From assembly GCA_902805475.1 (NCBI GenBank), contig CADCSX010000005.1, forward strand, positions 164,001-228,000: a DNA stretch of 64,000 bases, in the 5' to 3' direction. This DNA comes from Entonaema liquescens. Taxonomy: Eukaryota; Ascomycota; Sordariomycetes; Xylariales; Xylariaceae. The first letter of the stretch is position 1. Each line of letters begins with the position of its first letter. Made by a program: the position numbers and the translations under genes. This document shows, piece by piece, positions 11,695 to 22,755 of this stretch. A model generated the notes under the pieces. The model was not told where the DNA came from. It saw only the letters and a program-made list of their open reading frames with translations, and made no database searches.

Positions 11695-11891
11695 TATTGG
11701 GCATAGATATCTTGAAAATTGGTCATTTGGTCTTGACTCAGTTCATCATGATCAGGAGCCCAAACCCATGATTTTATAAAAATGTAAGGAAATTCGTCCA
11801 CCAACAATGATTGCCAGGCTGTGTTGCTAAGCGCCAACCATCCACTTTGCCCCACATGTGCAAGGGATGCATTTATCGGGCTCACCAGCAA
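11694..11891 (-). other. Upstream ORF overlapping the APH-like start (TAATG)
   Basis: A 65-codon ORF lies directly upstream of the APH-like gene on the same strand. Its TAA stop (11696..11694) shares its final A with the ATG of the APH-like gene, forming TAATG. It has no recognisable family. It may be a uORF permitting termination-reinitiation, part of an unmodelled 5' exon, or a chance frame. Confidence 0.3.
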
Positions 11892-12547
11892 GACGCACGA
11901 AACGTCTGTATAGGAACCTAGGTAATCATCAATCTTGCATTGTTGTTATTGGAATTATACAGCTGGCTGGACAATCCCGCAAATTTCCGTGAAAATTGAT
12001 TATAAGACTAAGCTTCAAGAACTTTTGTTCCAAAAGAAAATAGATGTACCTAAAGGCTCGAGGTCATATCTCTGCCACACCCGAAACAACACCTAAAATC
12101 CCGGCCATAGAGGCCACTAATTAATAACGTTAGGTTATGGTCAGTCACTCTATAGTATTTGGAAGGTCATGGGCATTTGCATTCATTAGTCCGGCTGATC
12201 CGCCAAAGACAATCAGTACACATTAGGCAATACATCAATACACTCCTTTACACTTTTCCTTGAGAAGCTTCATCTTGAAATTTACCGAGTCAAGATGATA
12301 TACTAGACTTCGAATGGATTTAAATTTCCAACAATACGAATTGGGTATCGTTGCTTTGCTAAGACCAAGTACGTTACTTCTCATATACAACCCGCGAAAA
12401 TATGTATAAGCTTTTGCTTCAACTCCCACTCTTCACATTCCGTCTCTTCAAGGCATTGCTACCCATTTCTATACCACCATGCTTATTATCTATCCTGACC
12501 TATAACTTCTCTACCAAGCTCCATCTAGATTTGCTCGACTTCCAGAC
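11892..12547. other. Intergenic, no gene seen
   Basis: AT-leaning region 5' of the APH-like gene and 3' of the small secreted protein. No supported gene or strong repeat was seen. Confidence 0.55.
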
Positions 12548-13161
12548 TTAGTAGCCGAGAGGCATGGTGAACCCGGATGGGCCAGTATACCTCTGGGAGG
12601 TGGAAGCGCCACGCTGCTCTACAGTAAGCTGTTCTGAAGTTATCTCGTAGACACCAGTGTAGTTGCCGTGAGAGTCCTGGGGCGTCGTGACGCGGAGCTT
12701 TAATCCGCCCTCGGCCTTGTCGACAGCCCACGAGTAAGCTCCCTTCTCAGCGCACCCAGTCCAGTTAACAGCCGGTAGGTAATCAGGGCCCTCTGTAAGG
12801 AGTTAGTATTGATTTAAAATTTATCAACTCTGTCTTGATATTGACAACTCAACTAAAGATGCCAAACATGCGAAAAGAAAGGTGGTACGTACGGAGCATG
12901 AGACTGCACTTGGCCGGGTCTGGGTTACCAGAAGGCGATGCTGTCGCCGGATCGGTAATAGCATAGAACTCATAACTATTCGAATATTAGTCTGAGACCT
13001 GGTCTGAAATTAAGAAATTTGACATACGTGCACAAGACACTGTGAGGAATGCATGACGCCGTAAAGTTGGAAATGGTGAACCCGGTGGCGTATCTCGACT
13101 TGATAGCGGCGCCAGAGGCCGAGGCCGCGAAGAGAGTGGCGAGGATTGTGTTGATCTGCAT
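12548..13161 (-). CDS. Small secreted protein, Alt a 1/AA1-like or HR-inducer type
   Basis: A 153-residue predicted secreted protein built from three exons: 13028..13161, 12893..12975 and 12548..12792. All junctions conform to GT..AG and keep frame. It opens with a signal peptide (MQINTILATLFAASASGA). The mature part reads FTISNFTASCIPHSVLC..YEFYAITDP, then KCSLM, NWTGCAEKGAYSW, and a C-terminus in which TVEQRG and GFTMPLGY stand out. Four cysteines and three N-glycosylation sequons (NFT, NWT, NYT) are present. The pattern INFTASCIPHS..C.Y.F recalls fungal small secreted proteins annotated as hypersensitive-response-inducing or AA1-like (Alt a 1) proteins, but I assign this only loosely. Such proteins act in the apoplast or on the host surface. 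The segment was recovered by splicing, because no single frame covers it. Confidence 0.7.
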
Positions 13162-14438
13162 ATTGAATTATAGTTGAATATTAAGTATTAAGCGATGTTT
13201 TGTTTATTATGATAGTTTGTTATTCAAGCGAATGTGAGGTTGAGAGATGATGATATACAAACGGCGGGAGATATCACGATGTGATGTAATTATATATACA
13301 ATGGCATTTGTCTATACTACAACATGTTGTAGACGTCCCTGAGCTCTGCTCGCTAGCTCAGCCACTTTCCCGTATTCAGTAGGCTTGGCTGCGTTGTTCG
13401 TCTAAAAACGGACAGTTGTCGACGGCGAAATGCGACGTTGCAAGGGGAATGGGTTAAGCGATTTCAAGCCGTCGAAGTCGATTGGGTAGGCGATCATCTC
13501 GTATTTGGTTCTCAGGGTCCCCTTTGGCGCTGGGTGAGCAAGGGATGACGACATCGCATGAACCTCGCTACCCTTCATATCGACCTTCAGGACATGTTCA
13601 AAATGAGGAACCGAATTATCGTCACTCGGTTGTATTGAGACATGAATAGGGGCAACTCAAATCACGTACAGTATGAAAGACAGCTTGAATTCTACTAACT
13701 AAATCAAAAGATTTACTGATGATTTCTCTGGGCCGTTGGTCAGTGCCAAACCTCGCTTTACCGCAAAACTGGTGATGTGTTGGGTATGGTGAGACTGGAT
13801 TCCGGCCAATACCGCGTCGAAGCCCAAAAATAGGCTGAATCGCATCAATACGAGAGAATACTTTACTGCAGACAGCATCATGAGTTAGAAATTACGAACG
13901 AGCCTAACATAAGCTGACCACAAGATCAATAACTCTTCCTTGATGTATATCAGATTAGGAATCCCGGTCTATATCATAGATGATCATCGCCCTATTTACA
14001 ATCCCCGCAACCATAAGTTTTTCTTAGCGAGCTTGAAACATGATCATTTGATAGAAGCTCGGTTCATGTTCCGAAGCTTTGCATCGTCGTTGATGTTCAG
14101 GGTCTTCCGTAAAAACTCTTGGCTTTCTCGGCCGAGAACCTTTCGGTCTCGCGTTCCCCACCACCCTAGGACATCTCTCGAGTATCACAGAACCGGAGTT
14201 CGGAGCGCACATTTTCTATCGTCAGATCAGATCATACGCCGTACTCGAATCCAAAATAACCTTGGCCAAGTCCTGATGCTACCATTCCAAGGTCCCTCCT
14301 GGTCAGCCCCGAACCTGTCGGGGCCTTTTTTCTTCTCTCAACGTGTTTTGGTGAAAATATCCGGTTTACTTTTTAATATTACAAGACAAGATAGGTACAT
14401 AATGACAAATTCTGCTATACCATAAACTACTGTCGCTA
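13162..14438. other. Intergenic, no supported gene
   Basis: About 1.3 kb between the secreted protein and the large Zn2Cys6 factor. A 161-codon forward frame (13940-14425) and a 60-codon reverse frame (13699-13881) exist, but neither shows domain character or splice-linked extensions, so they are not called as genes. Confidence 0.55.
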
Positions 14439-17379
14439 CTAGTTTGGCTGCTTATAGAGCCAGTCGCTGTTTGCATCAACCATAAAATTCGTAATGTTAA
14501 ATTCGTTTGCGGCGCCATTTGAATTACCTATGCCGCCGCCGCCTTCGTTATTCGTCGCGTTTTCTGAGCTCATCTCGATAGAATTTGGTGGGCCCGAAGA
14601 TGCCTCGTGACTAAACGGTAATCTTGGTACGTTGAAGAAGTCGAAGACGTCTAGATACTCAAGCTCGTTTGGCGCTGGGGTGCGCGCCGGAGTCACACTC
14701 GGCCGCCGACTCGGGGCACCCGCCAGACCTGCCAGGTGACGAGGTTGGCGACTGATTAAAAAGTCAAGATCGAATGCGGTCCTCCTCATGTCTGCCAGTA
14801 TCTTTACCGAAGATGGTGTGATCCGCTCCCCAGTCTGACCTACAGCGCGCTCACTGTCGCTGTGCTCGTCGAGAACTCGCTGGAGAAGTTGGCAATATCT
14901 CCCCGCTACCGGCCAGTACCTACCCATGTCGCGCAGGGTATCGACGAGGAAGGCGATTTGCGGCGCCAGCTTATGTTCCACCGTAGAGCCGTGAACCAGA
15001 AGTAGCCGGGCCGCTACCCATAGCGTGAAAGCGAAAGGAGGACCGAGTTTATTTAGCATGCCGTTTTGTACCACGAACTCTCCGAGAGCGGCGATATTTT
15101 CCACGGCGCCGAGGCAACGCTGGCTGGCGCCGTAAGAAGGTGTAAAGATGGGTGATCGGGTGGTCGGGTACGCGGCTGAGGAGTGCAATCGAATTACGGC
15201 CGTGTGATAAGTGGCGTGTAACATAACCCATCCGCAGTTGAGAGACTTGCTACCGCCAGGTTGGAACAGTTTAGCCATGTTTCCGTACTCGCCCGGAAGA
15301 CCGAATTTCCAAGAAGCGAGGAGGTTATCGAGCTCTTTGTACCGAAGCTGCCATTGTTCGACATCCCCCAGCGCTCCAATGTCTACGGGCTGCTTTAGGA
15401 ACTCGTGGATCTTGGATAGTATGCCTAGGATTTCGATATAGTATGAGAAAGCACCTAGGTTTTCCGGTTTATTTTGTTCGCGGTCCGGGAGGTCTGGAGG
15501 GCGATCTTGAGTGCGGAACCATCTCGTTTCCACTTTTTGGTTCTTTATCCACAGGTCATCACGGCAGGGAAGCGTTCGGTCTATCTCCTTGTCGTTCAAA
15601 GCGAAGTCGAAGGCGGTAGCTATCGTAGCATACCGATCCAAGAGATATATCATCCAGAACAGGCGCCGCCTTGACTCCTCCTCGATGAAATCTTTCGGCT
15701 CCGGTAGAACCATCGCTCGTAGGGTATATATCGAGGCGTAACTAGGCGACACGGAGAGGGAATTACTCTCTACGGCCAAGCCCAGCTGCACGACGGAGCG
15801 AGTAATCAAGGCCATTATATTCCAACCTGGAGGGCCATTGCTGCTACCGCACAAGTCGAGTGCCAAGATAACCAAAGCCTGAAGCGCCTTAACCGATGAG
15901 TTTTCCATACCGTAGAGTAGAACCCTCTCTTTCGAAACATCGTGGTAGTGCCGCCTCTTCTCTTCCGTAAGTCGAGCATCGGTCGAGTATCTTAGAGTTG
16001 CGGCGACTATGGCATGTAAGAGTACTTTATCGGTGTCGTCTAAGGTAGAGGGTCCGAATAGCGAGTCTAGTGTGGATTTCCTGTGTAGGATCGGGCACCA
16101 TGTATTAATATGCTTGAAATACAAATCTACCAACGCATACAGCAGATCGTATGGTGGAAGATCTTGGTCTGACGATATCTGTGTCTGACCTTGCGACACG
16201 CTCATACCGGGGGATCGGACCGGCTGCTGTTGCGACTGGCCGTAATATTCCTGAGCTGTAGGACCTGGTTGAAGGCTGGCTCCTAGCTGATTAGTGGGGG
16301 AGATACCGGCCATGGGCATCTGCGATTGGAAGCCATCGTGAACAGAATGAATGGACGGGGTCGGAGGAGGCAAGCCGAAGTCGACATGTTGAGATGTTGT
16401 GGGGAACGTGGAAGGCTTTTGCAAGAATAAAGCAGTCTCGGCCTGGGGAGTCCTGATGGATTCGCCAGGTCGGAATAGTGACCCCGGCTCGCGAGGTGTA
16501 CCTTGGTCGCTTGGTAGACTCGGGTTGCTGTTACGTACGCTCGGGGCGATGTTGTGGTGAGCGTGGTTGATAAAGGAACTTTGCAGGATCTCGGAATGAG
16601 ACCTTAATATTTCCTCAAGTTTATCTAGCCTCTGCTCCAGCTCCCGGCCGTAGCCAGCTCTCAAACCGGGTTTCTTGCGTTCGCGGTATTCGCAAAAGAC
16701 GGAATTTCGCCTGCACCAACCACATGATGGTTGTCCACGATCGCATTTTACCTTGAAGAGCAAGTTAGATACCTGGAGTAAAAGTGAAGACGACTGGAAC
16801 GAACCTTTCTTTGCTTGCAAGTTTCACAGCTTTAATTTTGGGTATGCGTGTTAGCGTTCTTCGTATGAAATGGGACGATAAATTGGACGATGTAGATAGC
16901 ATAAATTAATATACGGTAGTTATAAAAAGATAAATGCGTATATAAAAATTAAAACAAAAAAAAGGTTGGGGCGACGATCTGAATGCGGAGATGAGGAGAT
17001 GAGGGATATCAGATGGATTAAACCTCGACAGCCAAGACCAAAACAATTGGAGAATACAGTAACTAAAAGATTAAACAAAAAGTTTGTCGGACAAAATAAT
17101 AATCATACCTCGAAATTCATTGGATAAAATAAGATAAAATAAGATAAAATACAATAAAATAAAAACTCACGAGACTGAAATTGGCCTCTTTCGCTTCCCG
17201 TTACGCACAGCGCCGGTACTGTCGTGGTCGTCATCTTGATCATTCTCGTCCCCGCTCTGCAAGGCATTATTACCGTCGTCGCTGTCGGGTTCCTGTTTGC
17301 TATGCAGCGACACGTGGTTCTGCTGCTGGGGTCCGGCTACAGCTCCGTTCTGAGACTGAGACTGAGAAGCCTGCATCAT
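14439..17379 (-). CDS. Large Zn2Cys6 transcription factor with Fungal_trans domain
   Basis: An 848-residue nuclear regulator with exons 17171..17379, 16805..16829 and 14439..16751. The zinc cluster is C71-x2-C74-x6-C81-x6-C88-x2-C91-x6-C98; its first two cysteines lie on a 25-nt microexon and the other four on exon 3. The splice joins read ISVSCETCKQRK and then VKCDRGQPSCGWC, which fits the family exactly. After the zinc cluster come ERKKPGLRAGYGRELEQRLDKLEEIL (linker and coiled-coil dimerisation), a long Gln/Pro/Ser-rich stretch, and the fungal-specific middle homology region (DLYFKHINTWCPILHRKST through FWMIYLLDRYATIATAFDFAL). Intron 1 is unusually long (341 nt). The N-terminus is acidic and Gln-rich. 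It lies codirectionally 1.3 kb downstream of the L-rhamnonate dehydratase gene, so a rhamnose regulator is a reasonable but unproven guess. Confidence 0.9.
17123..17152. repeat. Short tandem repeat, about 10-bp unit, in intron
   Basis: About three copies of GATAAAATAA lie in the long first intron of the large Zn2Cys6 factor, close to its 5' splice site. Confidence 0.7.
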
Positions 17380-18713
17380 GTCTCATGTCTCACGTCTGAC
17401 GTCTCGGTATCAATTACAAACTCTCGACCTCTCAGACTCGGGGTTTGCGCGCGACAGCATCGCGAGCTGGCCTTGTACTTCGGGGTAATGTTGAGTAGAG
17501 GAGAGACGTATGTTATTGTGGAAGGGGGTTGGCCGAGCTAAGCTGTGCCTCGGCTGGGGGGACCTTTTTTCTCTTTGCTCTCTTTATTTTAGGTCTTGGA
17601 GAATTGTGGATTATGAGATTATGGGGGGAAAGGAAAAAAAAGAGAAGGGGAAAAAATAATAGTCACGCCAAGATAAAAATAATAAAATAATAATAAAAAA
17701 GTCTTGCCGGTGCTAATTACAAAAGTGTCAAGAGTACTAAACCCCGAATGGACTCGTCCATGGGGTATTTAGCTTTGGTAGCTCTCGTAAATCTTGTAGC
17801 TCTCTCTGTAGTACCTGACTAGTCACGTAGACGTAGGTACGATATAATAGGCGATACGGCATTAATTGCGACAGAGCCATAGATGAAACCGACGAAGAGT
17901 AAGAGACCTTGACGATAGGTATGCATTGGTATCGTTAGTATCAAGTAAAGCTTGGTAAGTCGAAGATATAAATGTCCGTGTACGATAGTCTCGTCTCGTA
18001 TTACATTTCTCTTACCTTTCCTGGCTCTTAGGGAATGCACTGCTTTGCCTAGACAGAATAACCATTTGCGGGGGAAAAGTGAAGAGTGGAGGGAAAAGTT
18101 GGGGAGACCAAGAAGGGAAGGATCAGGGAGTGGAGGAGATTCAGATGCGGAGACCAATGATATATTCTGATATATTCTCGGCCGGGGCTTTCCTTGGCTA
18201 TTTGCAGGGATGTTCCCGCCATCACACCTAAAATCCCCTGAGTCGTTTGAATTGCGACTCTGTGAAATCTCATAGAAATCTCACCGATATCTTCCAAGGC
18301 GACATAGTCATTGCTTCGAGCTCGAGCTGGTATGTTACCTCTTTTGAATTTCATTTTAGTTATATAATTCATACTTGACTTCATATACTTATAGCATATA
18401 TTGAACAGAATACCCCTTATCCAAAATACCTTCCTAACGCGCAGATCCCGACCCAGCAACCATTTACATGCAAGTCGACCGTTACTACGTTAGGCGGATA
18501 AACCCCCCGTAGGATTCCGTTCCAATATCGGCAGTATTCGCCGGATTTTCAGCATATGTTCCAACTGCCGGTATTTCATTTGGTGCTTCCCTCACCCTCC
18601 CCTTTCTAGTCTTTCCTGCGCCCAGCATTTACTTGAGCAGGTCTGGATAATGGATATGGGGTATGGGGTATGAGTATGGGTATTCTGGTGATTCAAATTT
18701 GTGCTTTTCTCTT
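17380..18713. other. Intergenic, promoter side of the large regulator
   Basis: Upstream region of the Zn2Cys6 factor and 3' flank of the rhamnonate dehydratase. It includes a purine/A-rich tract at about 17620-17700 of the type often seen in fungal 5' flanks, and a GTATGGG-type short repeat near 18650-18690. No gene recognised. Confidence 0.55.
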
Positions 18714-20277
18714 CTAGGCGCTCGTAGCCATGTTCTTTACTCCCTCGGTCAGATGATCTACTAGGCTAGTCTTCTTCTCGGAAGATTCCGCCTCCGCATT
18801 CTGGGTAGTCGAATCGGGCAGCCCTGTCGCGTTCTGCAATATGCTTGCCGGCGGCGGACTTAATAAATAGTCCGATGGAATCAGCTTCGACCTAGCGGTA
18901 GGGTTCAAGGTAAGACCGAAACCGGGCTTATCGAGGTCGGCGGCGGTGAGGAAACCTTTGGTCGGGATAGGTTCGTCGAGGAATAGATCGCCAAAGACCG
19001 GCAAAACACTCTTTCCGTCTGGGGAGTTGGCTAGATACTCTTGGAAGGGAGTATTGGGTTGAGAAATAACAAAGTGGTAGCTATAAGGACCGCTCGCGTG
19101 AGGTACTACCGGAATATCGTAGGCGGCAGCCATAGCAGAAACCTTGAGAAGCTCTGTCAAGCCGCCGAGCCACATGACGTCGGGCTGGATGATATCGAGA
19201 TTGCGCCCCTCGATCAGTTTGCGGAATCCATACCTGGAGTATTCGTGCTCTCCCGTTGTGAATTTGAGCGTGGGGTGGGCCCTCTTGATCTGCTCGAAGC
19301 CGTCCGTGTCGTCGGGCGTTAAACACTCCTCCCACCAGTTGATATTTAAGTCTTCGCACTTCTTGGCGATCTCGATGGTGTATGGCACGTTCAAGCTCAT
19401 GTAGCAATCGACCATAATGGGGAAATCTGGTCCCACACTCTCACGATGCTTTCGAAGGAATTCTATGTTTTTTCTGAGTCCCTCATGTCCGTCAGCAGGG
19501 CAGTACGGAAGAGGAACTTTAGCTCCCCAGAAGCCCATTGATTTCGCAGCTGTCGGTTCCGGCCCCGTGCAGTAGAAATCTATGCGCTCCCGCGCTGCGC
19601 CGCCGATGAGCCTATATACGGGTTCGTTCCTCAGCTTGCCGAGTAAGTCCCAAAGAGCGAGGTCGATAACGGAGATGATAGCTATCGGTAATCCTTTGCG
19701 GCCGTAAAACATGGATGCTCGGTACATCTGTTCGAATAGTAGGTTTGTATTTCTCGGGTCGGCACCGATCAAGAACCGCTCGAAGTGCTTGTGAACGATC
19801 CAGCAAGCCGGCGGGCCTATATAATTCCATTAGCTTATTCTGCGTGCCATGTTGAGATGAGTAACGAAAGTTCATACCGCCAAAGCCTGTAGCGAAGCCT
19901 ACAGTGCCATCGGTGGCCTCGATCTCGACGAGGAACGACCCGAGGACATTGATACCCCAGCTTGTTCTCGATTTCTTATACTGGTCCCATATAGAACACG
20001 GCGTCGAAATATCCGTGTCGATCAGCCTAGTGTAACGCTGATATTAGTCTCGCCTTCTTAAGGTTCTCTCGTAAGAAATACCAGCTCGGATGCTCACCAA
20101 TGGCCGCCCTTGACGTTATGATAGTCACCACCTATATTAAATTAGCTAACGGCTGACTGGTTATCCCCCGCACATCCCCGACTCAATCTATAGGGTAGCT
20201 TGCATACCTGAGCCTACGCCGCCAATCACGTACGACCTAATGGCTTTGATGGTGGGAAATTGTCTCACCGAAGCCAT
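18714..20277 (-). CDS. LRA3: L-rhamnonate dehydratase (enolase superfamily)
   Basis: Converts L-rhamnonate to 2-keto-3-deoxy-L-rhamnonate, the third step of non-phosphorylative L-rhamnose breakdown. Four exons, 20208..20277, 20098..20131, 19878..20026 and 18714..19816, give 451 residues; every junction preserves the family sequence. The N-terminal part reads SYVIGGVGSGGDYHNVKGGH and WGINVLGSFLVEIEA; the barrel carries GRKGLPIAIISVIDLALWDL, the metal/acid-base residues in MVDCYMSLN, WWEECLTPDD and TTGEHEYSRYG, and the catalytic His in VVPHASGPYSYH. These contexts match bacterial RhmD and fungal LRA3 closely, and better than galactonate or mandelate members. A C-terminal tail of about 50 residues, rich in Ser/Thr/Glu, extends past the enzyme core. 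The gene is divergent from an L-rhamnose-1-dehydrogenase gene, which supports the pathway call. The frame is intact. Confidence 0.9.
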
Positions 20278-21903
20278 CGTGGACGTTTATCGCCTTAATA
20301 CGAGTCTTTCTTGTAGTTTTTCCAGTTATACCACCAGTCTATGATTATTCGTAGGAGCGTCGTGATATAAGGACGGAGAGGGGAAGAAAGGTAAGGAAGA
20401 GAAAGCTAGAGTTGCGGCATTAGAATAGAAGCAACCCACAAGCGCCATGGCCGGAATATTAAATACGTCTAGAGCAAATATAGTAGCGTCAAGCTCGGCT
20501 TCCCGAACAGCGACGTCCCCTGGGGGTGTTGAAGGTGATAACCCCAAAGGCCGAGCAGGTCCCGTAGACAGCGGGGTGGCCGGGATAGCCTTGGAAAAGT
20601 TCTAGCTCGTTGCCTCTCGTCCCCATTCGTCCCCCATTCGTGCCTAGCCGTTGGTTTCTACATGGGATGGTATACGGGCCTAGCTCGCACTTACACATGC
20701 ATTACGTTTCATAAGAAGCACTTGTCGTCCTTAGTGGATATGTAGATCGGTCGCCAATCTCCCGACCATGACTAAGGTATCTCATCTCGAGCTCCCGTCG
20801 AATAGTCATCGTACCAGCGCAAGTCACGAGGACGATAATGTGCTGCAAGCCCATACAACGTACATGCGTAAACGCATAGCTGGTCGTGTTATAGGCTGGC
20901 ATTCCATATAGGTGAAGCGTCTGGGATATAAGGTAGCATCTTCCCCGCGATGGATTCACATATTTCCACTAATGTTACGGGTTGTCATGTATTACGGAAT
21001 GGTTCAGGGTAATATTTAGAAACGTCTGCGCTGCGAAGATCAAACGTCATTATAAAAATTCGCACGTGTAAGAAGCAAGCAGACCCTGGGCTTACGATGC
21101 CTATCTCTTGTTCCACCGCGTATCCGTATCTCCGATTATAGCTTGGTGAATGCCGAGGCGGGACACCTGCGTTCTTAGACCTAAAAATTCTCGCTGCGCA
21201 TTACACCGAGATCGTGGGGTTGGTGCTAATCGCGGTTGACCGGGGTGGTATAGCTTGAGACGGGACTTGGACTAATAGCGACCTACTAGTTTGGCCACTT
21301 GGAGATGCGTTGTTTTGATTATTCGTTGAGTACATTAATGTGTATAGGTAATTGGCAGAAATGAGGGTATGAGGAAATGGGCTTCAATGGCAAGCTTGGT
21401 TTGCTAACACGAGTTACGGCTAGTGCCAGGGGATTAAACTTCGAAACTCTAAAAGACTCTAGGTATGCGATTGCTCTACTAATATAGATACCTGTACCAT
21501 AAAAATACTAGAGTGTAGGTATGTGAAACTTGCTCGCTTTCTAATTAACACCTACCTAATGTTATAATGTAGTTCCTCTAGTAAGTCAAGCTAATTTTAT
21601 GAATTGCTATATCACCATCTTCTCTTCTGACTTATACAATTATACAAACAACAACTAGGTTATAGTAGTTTCATCACATGCCAAGACTATCTATTTACCC
21701 CTATACCCCGCTATACTCGGGGCCCTAAAAGCTCCCCTCATCTGCATTGTGCCTTTGAGAAAGAAGAGCATATCGTAGCTCGAAGCTTCACCGAGAGAAC
21801 CTTTCGTCCTTCCAATTCCTCCTACCGACATACTCATTCCTTAAACCTCGTATACACGAAACAACTTACCTAACATATTGCCACTATAAACTCGACTTAC
21901 AAA
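20278..21903. promoter_or_regulatory. Divergent upstream region shared by LRA3-like and LRA1-like genes
   Basis: A 1.6 kb region between the start codons of two L-rhamnose catabolic genes transcribed away from each other. It contains no supported gene. The part nearest LRA1 (about 21560-21900) is AT-rich then pyrimidine-rich, as expected of a fungal promoter and 5' UTR. Coordinated induction by L-rhamnose is inferred from gene content, not from a recognised operator. Confidence 0.5.
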
Positions 21904-22755
21904 ATGCCGACCGCGAATCTGCTGCGGGGCAAAACTGCCATCATAACGGGGGGCACCACGGGTATCGGCCGAGCCATTGCTCTCGAATATCTGCGCCAGG
22001 GGTCCAACGTAGTAGTAAACCACCTAGGTCTCGAGCGCGACCAACCTCATCTCGAATCGCTACTCGCCGACGCCGAATCCCTTAAAGCCTCCAACACTGA
22101 CCCCAACACCACGATAGGCACGCTCGACCACCTCGCCGGCGACGTCTCGGACCCGGCCACAGGACCCGCGCTCGTAGCGCATGCAGTCTCCCGCTTCGGC
22201 CGCCTAGACATATGCGTGAGCAATGCCGGAATATGCCAATTCGCCGAATTCCTGAGTTTAACGGGAGACCTGTGGTCGCGGACTGTGCGCACGAATCTCG
22301 ACGGGGCGTTTTACGTCGTGCAAGCTGCGGCCCGGCAAATGGCATCTCAAGATCCCTTACCGTCGTCCTCTTCTTCGTGGAGAAAACCGCAGCGCGGATC
22401 CATCATCGGTCTAAGTTCCATCTCGGCGTTGGTAGGCGGAGGACTACAGACGCATTACACGCCGACGAAGGCCGGGGTGCTGTCGCTGATGCAGAGCTGC
22501 GCGGTGGCATTGGGACAGCACGGCATCCGGTGCAATGCGCTGCTGCCGGGCACGATTCGGACGCAGCTTAACGACGAAGATCTGGCCGATGATTCAAAGC
22601 GCGCTTACATGGAGGGTCGCATTCCGCTAGGTCGCACCGGAGACCCCCGGGACATGGCGGGGCCGGCTGTATTCCTTGCCTCCGAGGAGCTGAGCGGTTA
22701 TATAACAGGTTCGCAGCTGCTGGTGGACGGTGGCCTGTTTGTGAATCTACAGTGA
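21904..22755 (+). CDS. LRA1: L-rhamnose-1-dehydrogenase (SDR family)
   Basis: Oxidises L-rhamnose to L-rhamnono-lactone with NAD(P), the first step of the non-phosphorylative pathway. Single exon, 283 residues, intact. It is a classical short-chain dehydrogenase: cofactor motif TGGTTGIG at residues 15-22, SNAG at 106-109, catalytic Ser near 172-174, Tyr185 and Lys189 in YTPTK, and the C-terminal PGTIRTQLND and GSQLLVDGGLFV. The segment RAIALEYLRQGSNVVVNHLG just after the cofactor motif matches the yeast and filamentous-fungal LRA1 group, which supports rhamnose over generic 3-oxoacyl reductase activity. The divergent neighbour encodes rhamnonate dehydratase, consistent with this role. The start ATG follows the pattern ACAAAATG, a favourable context. 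Confidence 0.85.
   Translation: MPTANLLRGKTAIITGGTTGIGRAIALEYLRQGSNVVVNHLGLERDQPHLESLLADAESLKASNTDPNTTIGTLDHLAGDVSDPATGPALVAHAVSRFGRLDICVSNAGICQFAEFLSLTGDLWSRTVRTNLDGAFYVVQAAARQMASQDPLPSSSSSWRKPQRGSIIGLSSISALVGGGLQTHYTPTKAGVLSLMQSCAVALGQHGIRCNALLPGTIRTQLNDEDLADDSKRAYMEGRIPLGRTGDPRDMAGPAVFLASEELSGYITGSQLLVDGGLFVNLQ

Noticed and set aside
13940..14425. 161-codon forward frame
   Set aside because: Arg/Ser/Phe-rich without domain character; lies at the 3' end of the large regulator and could be antisense UTR.
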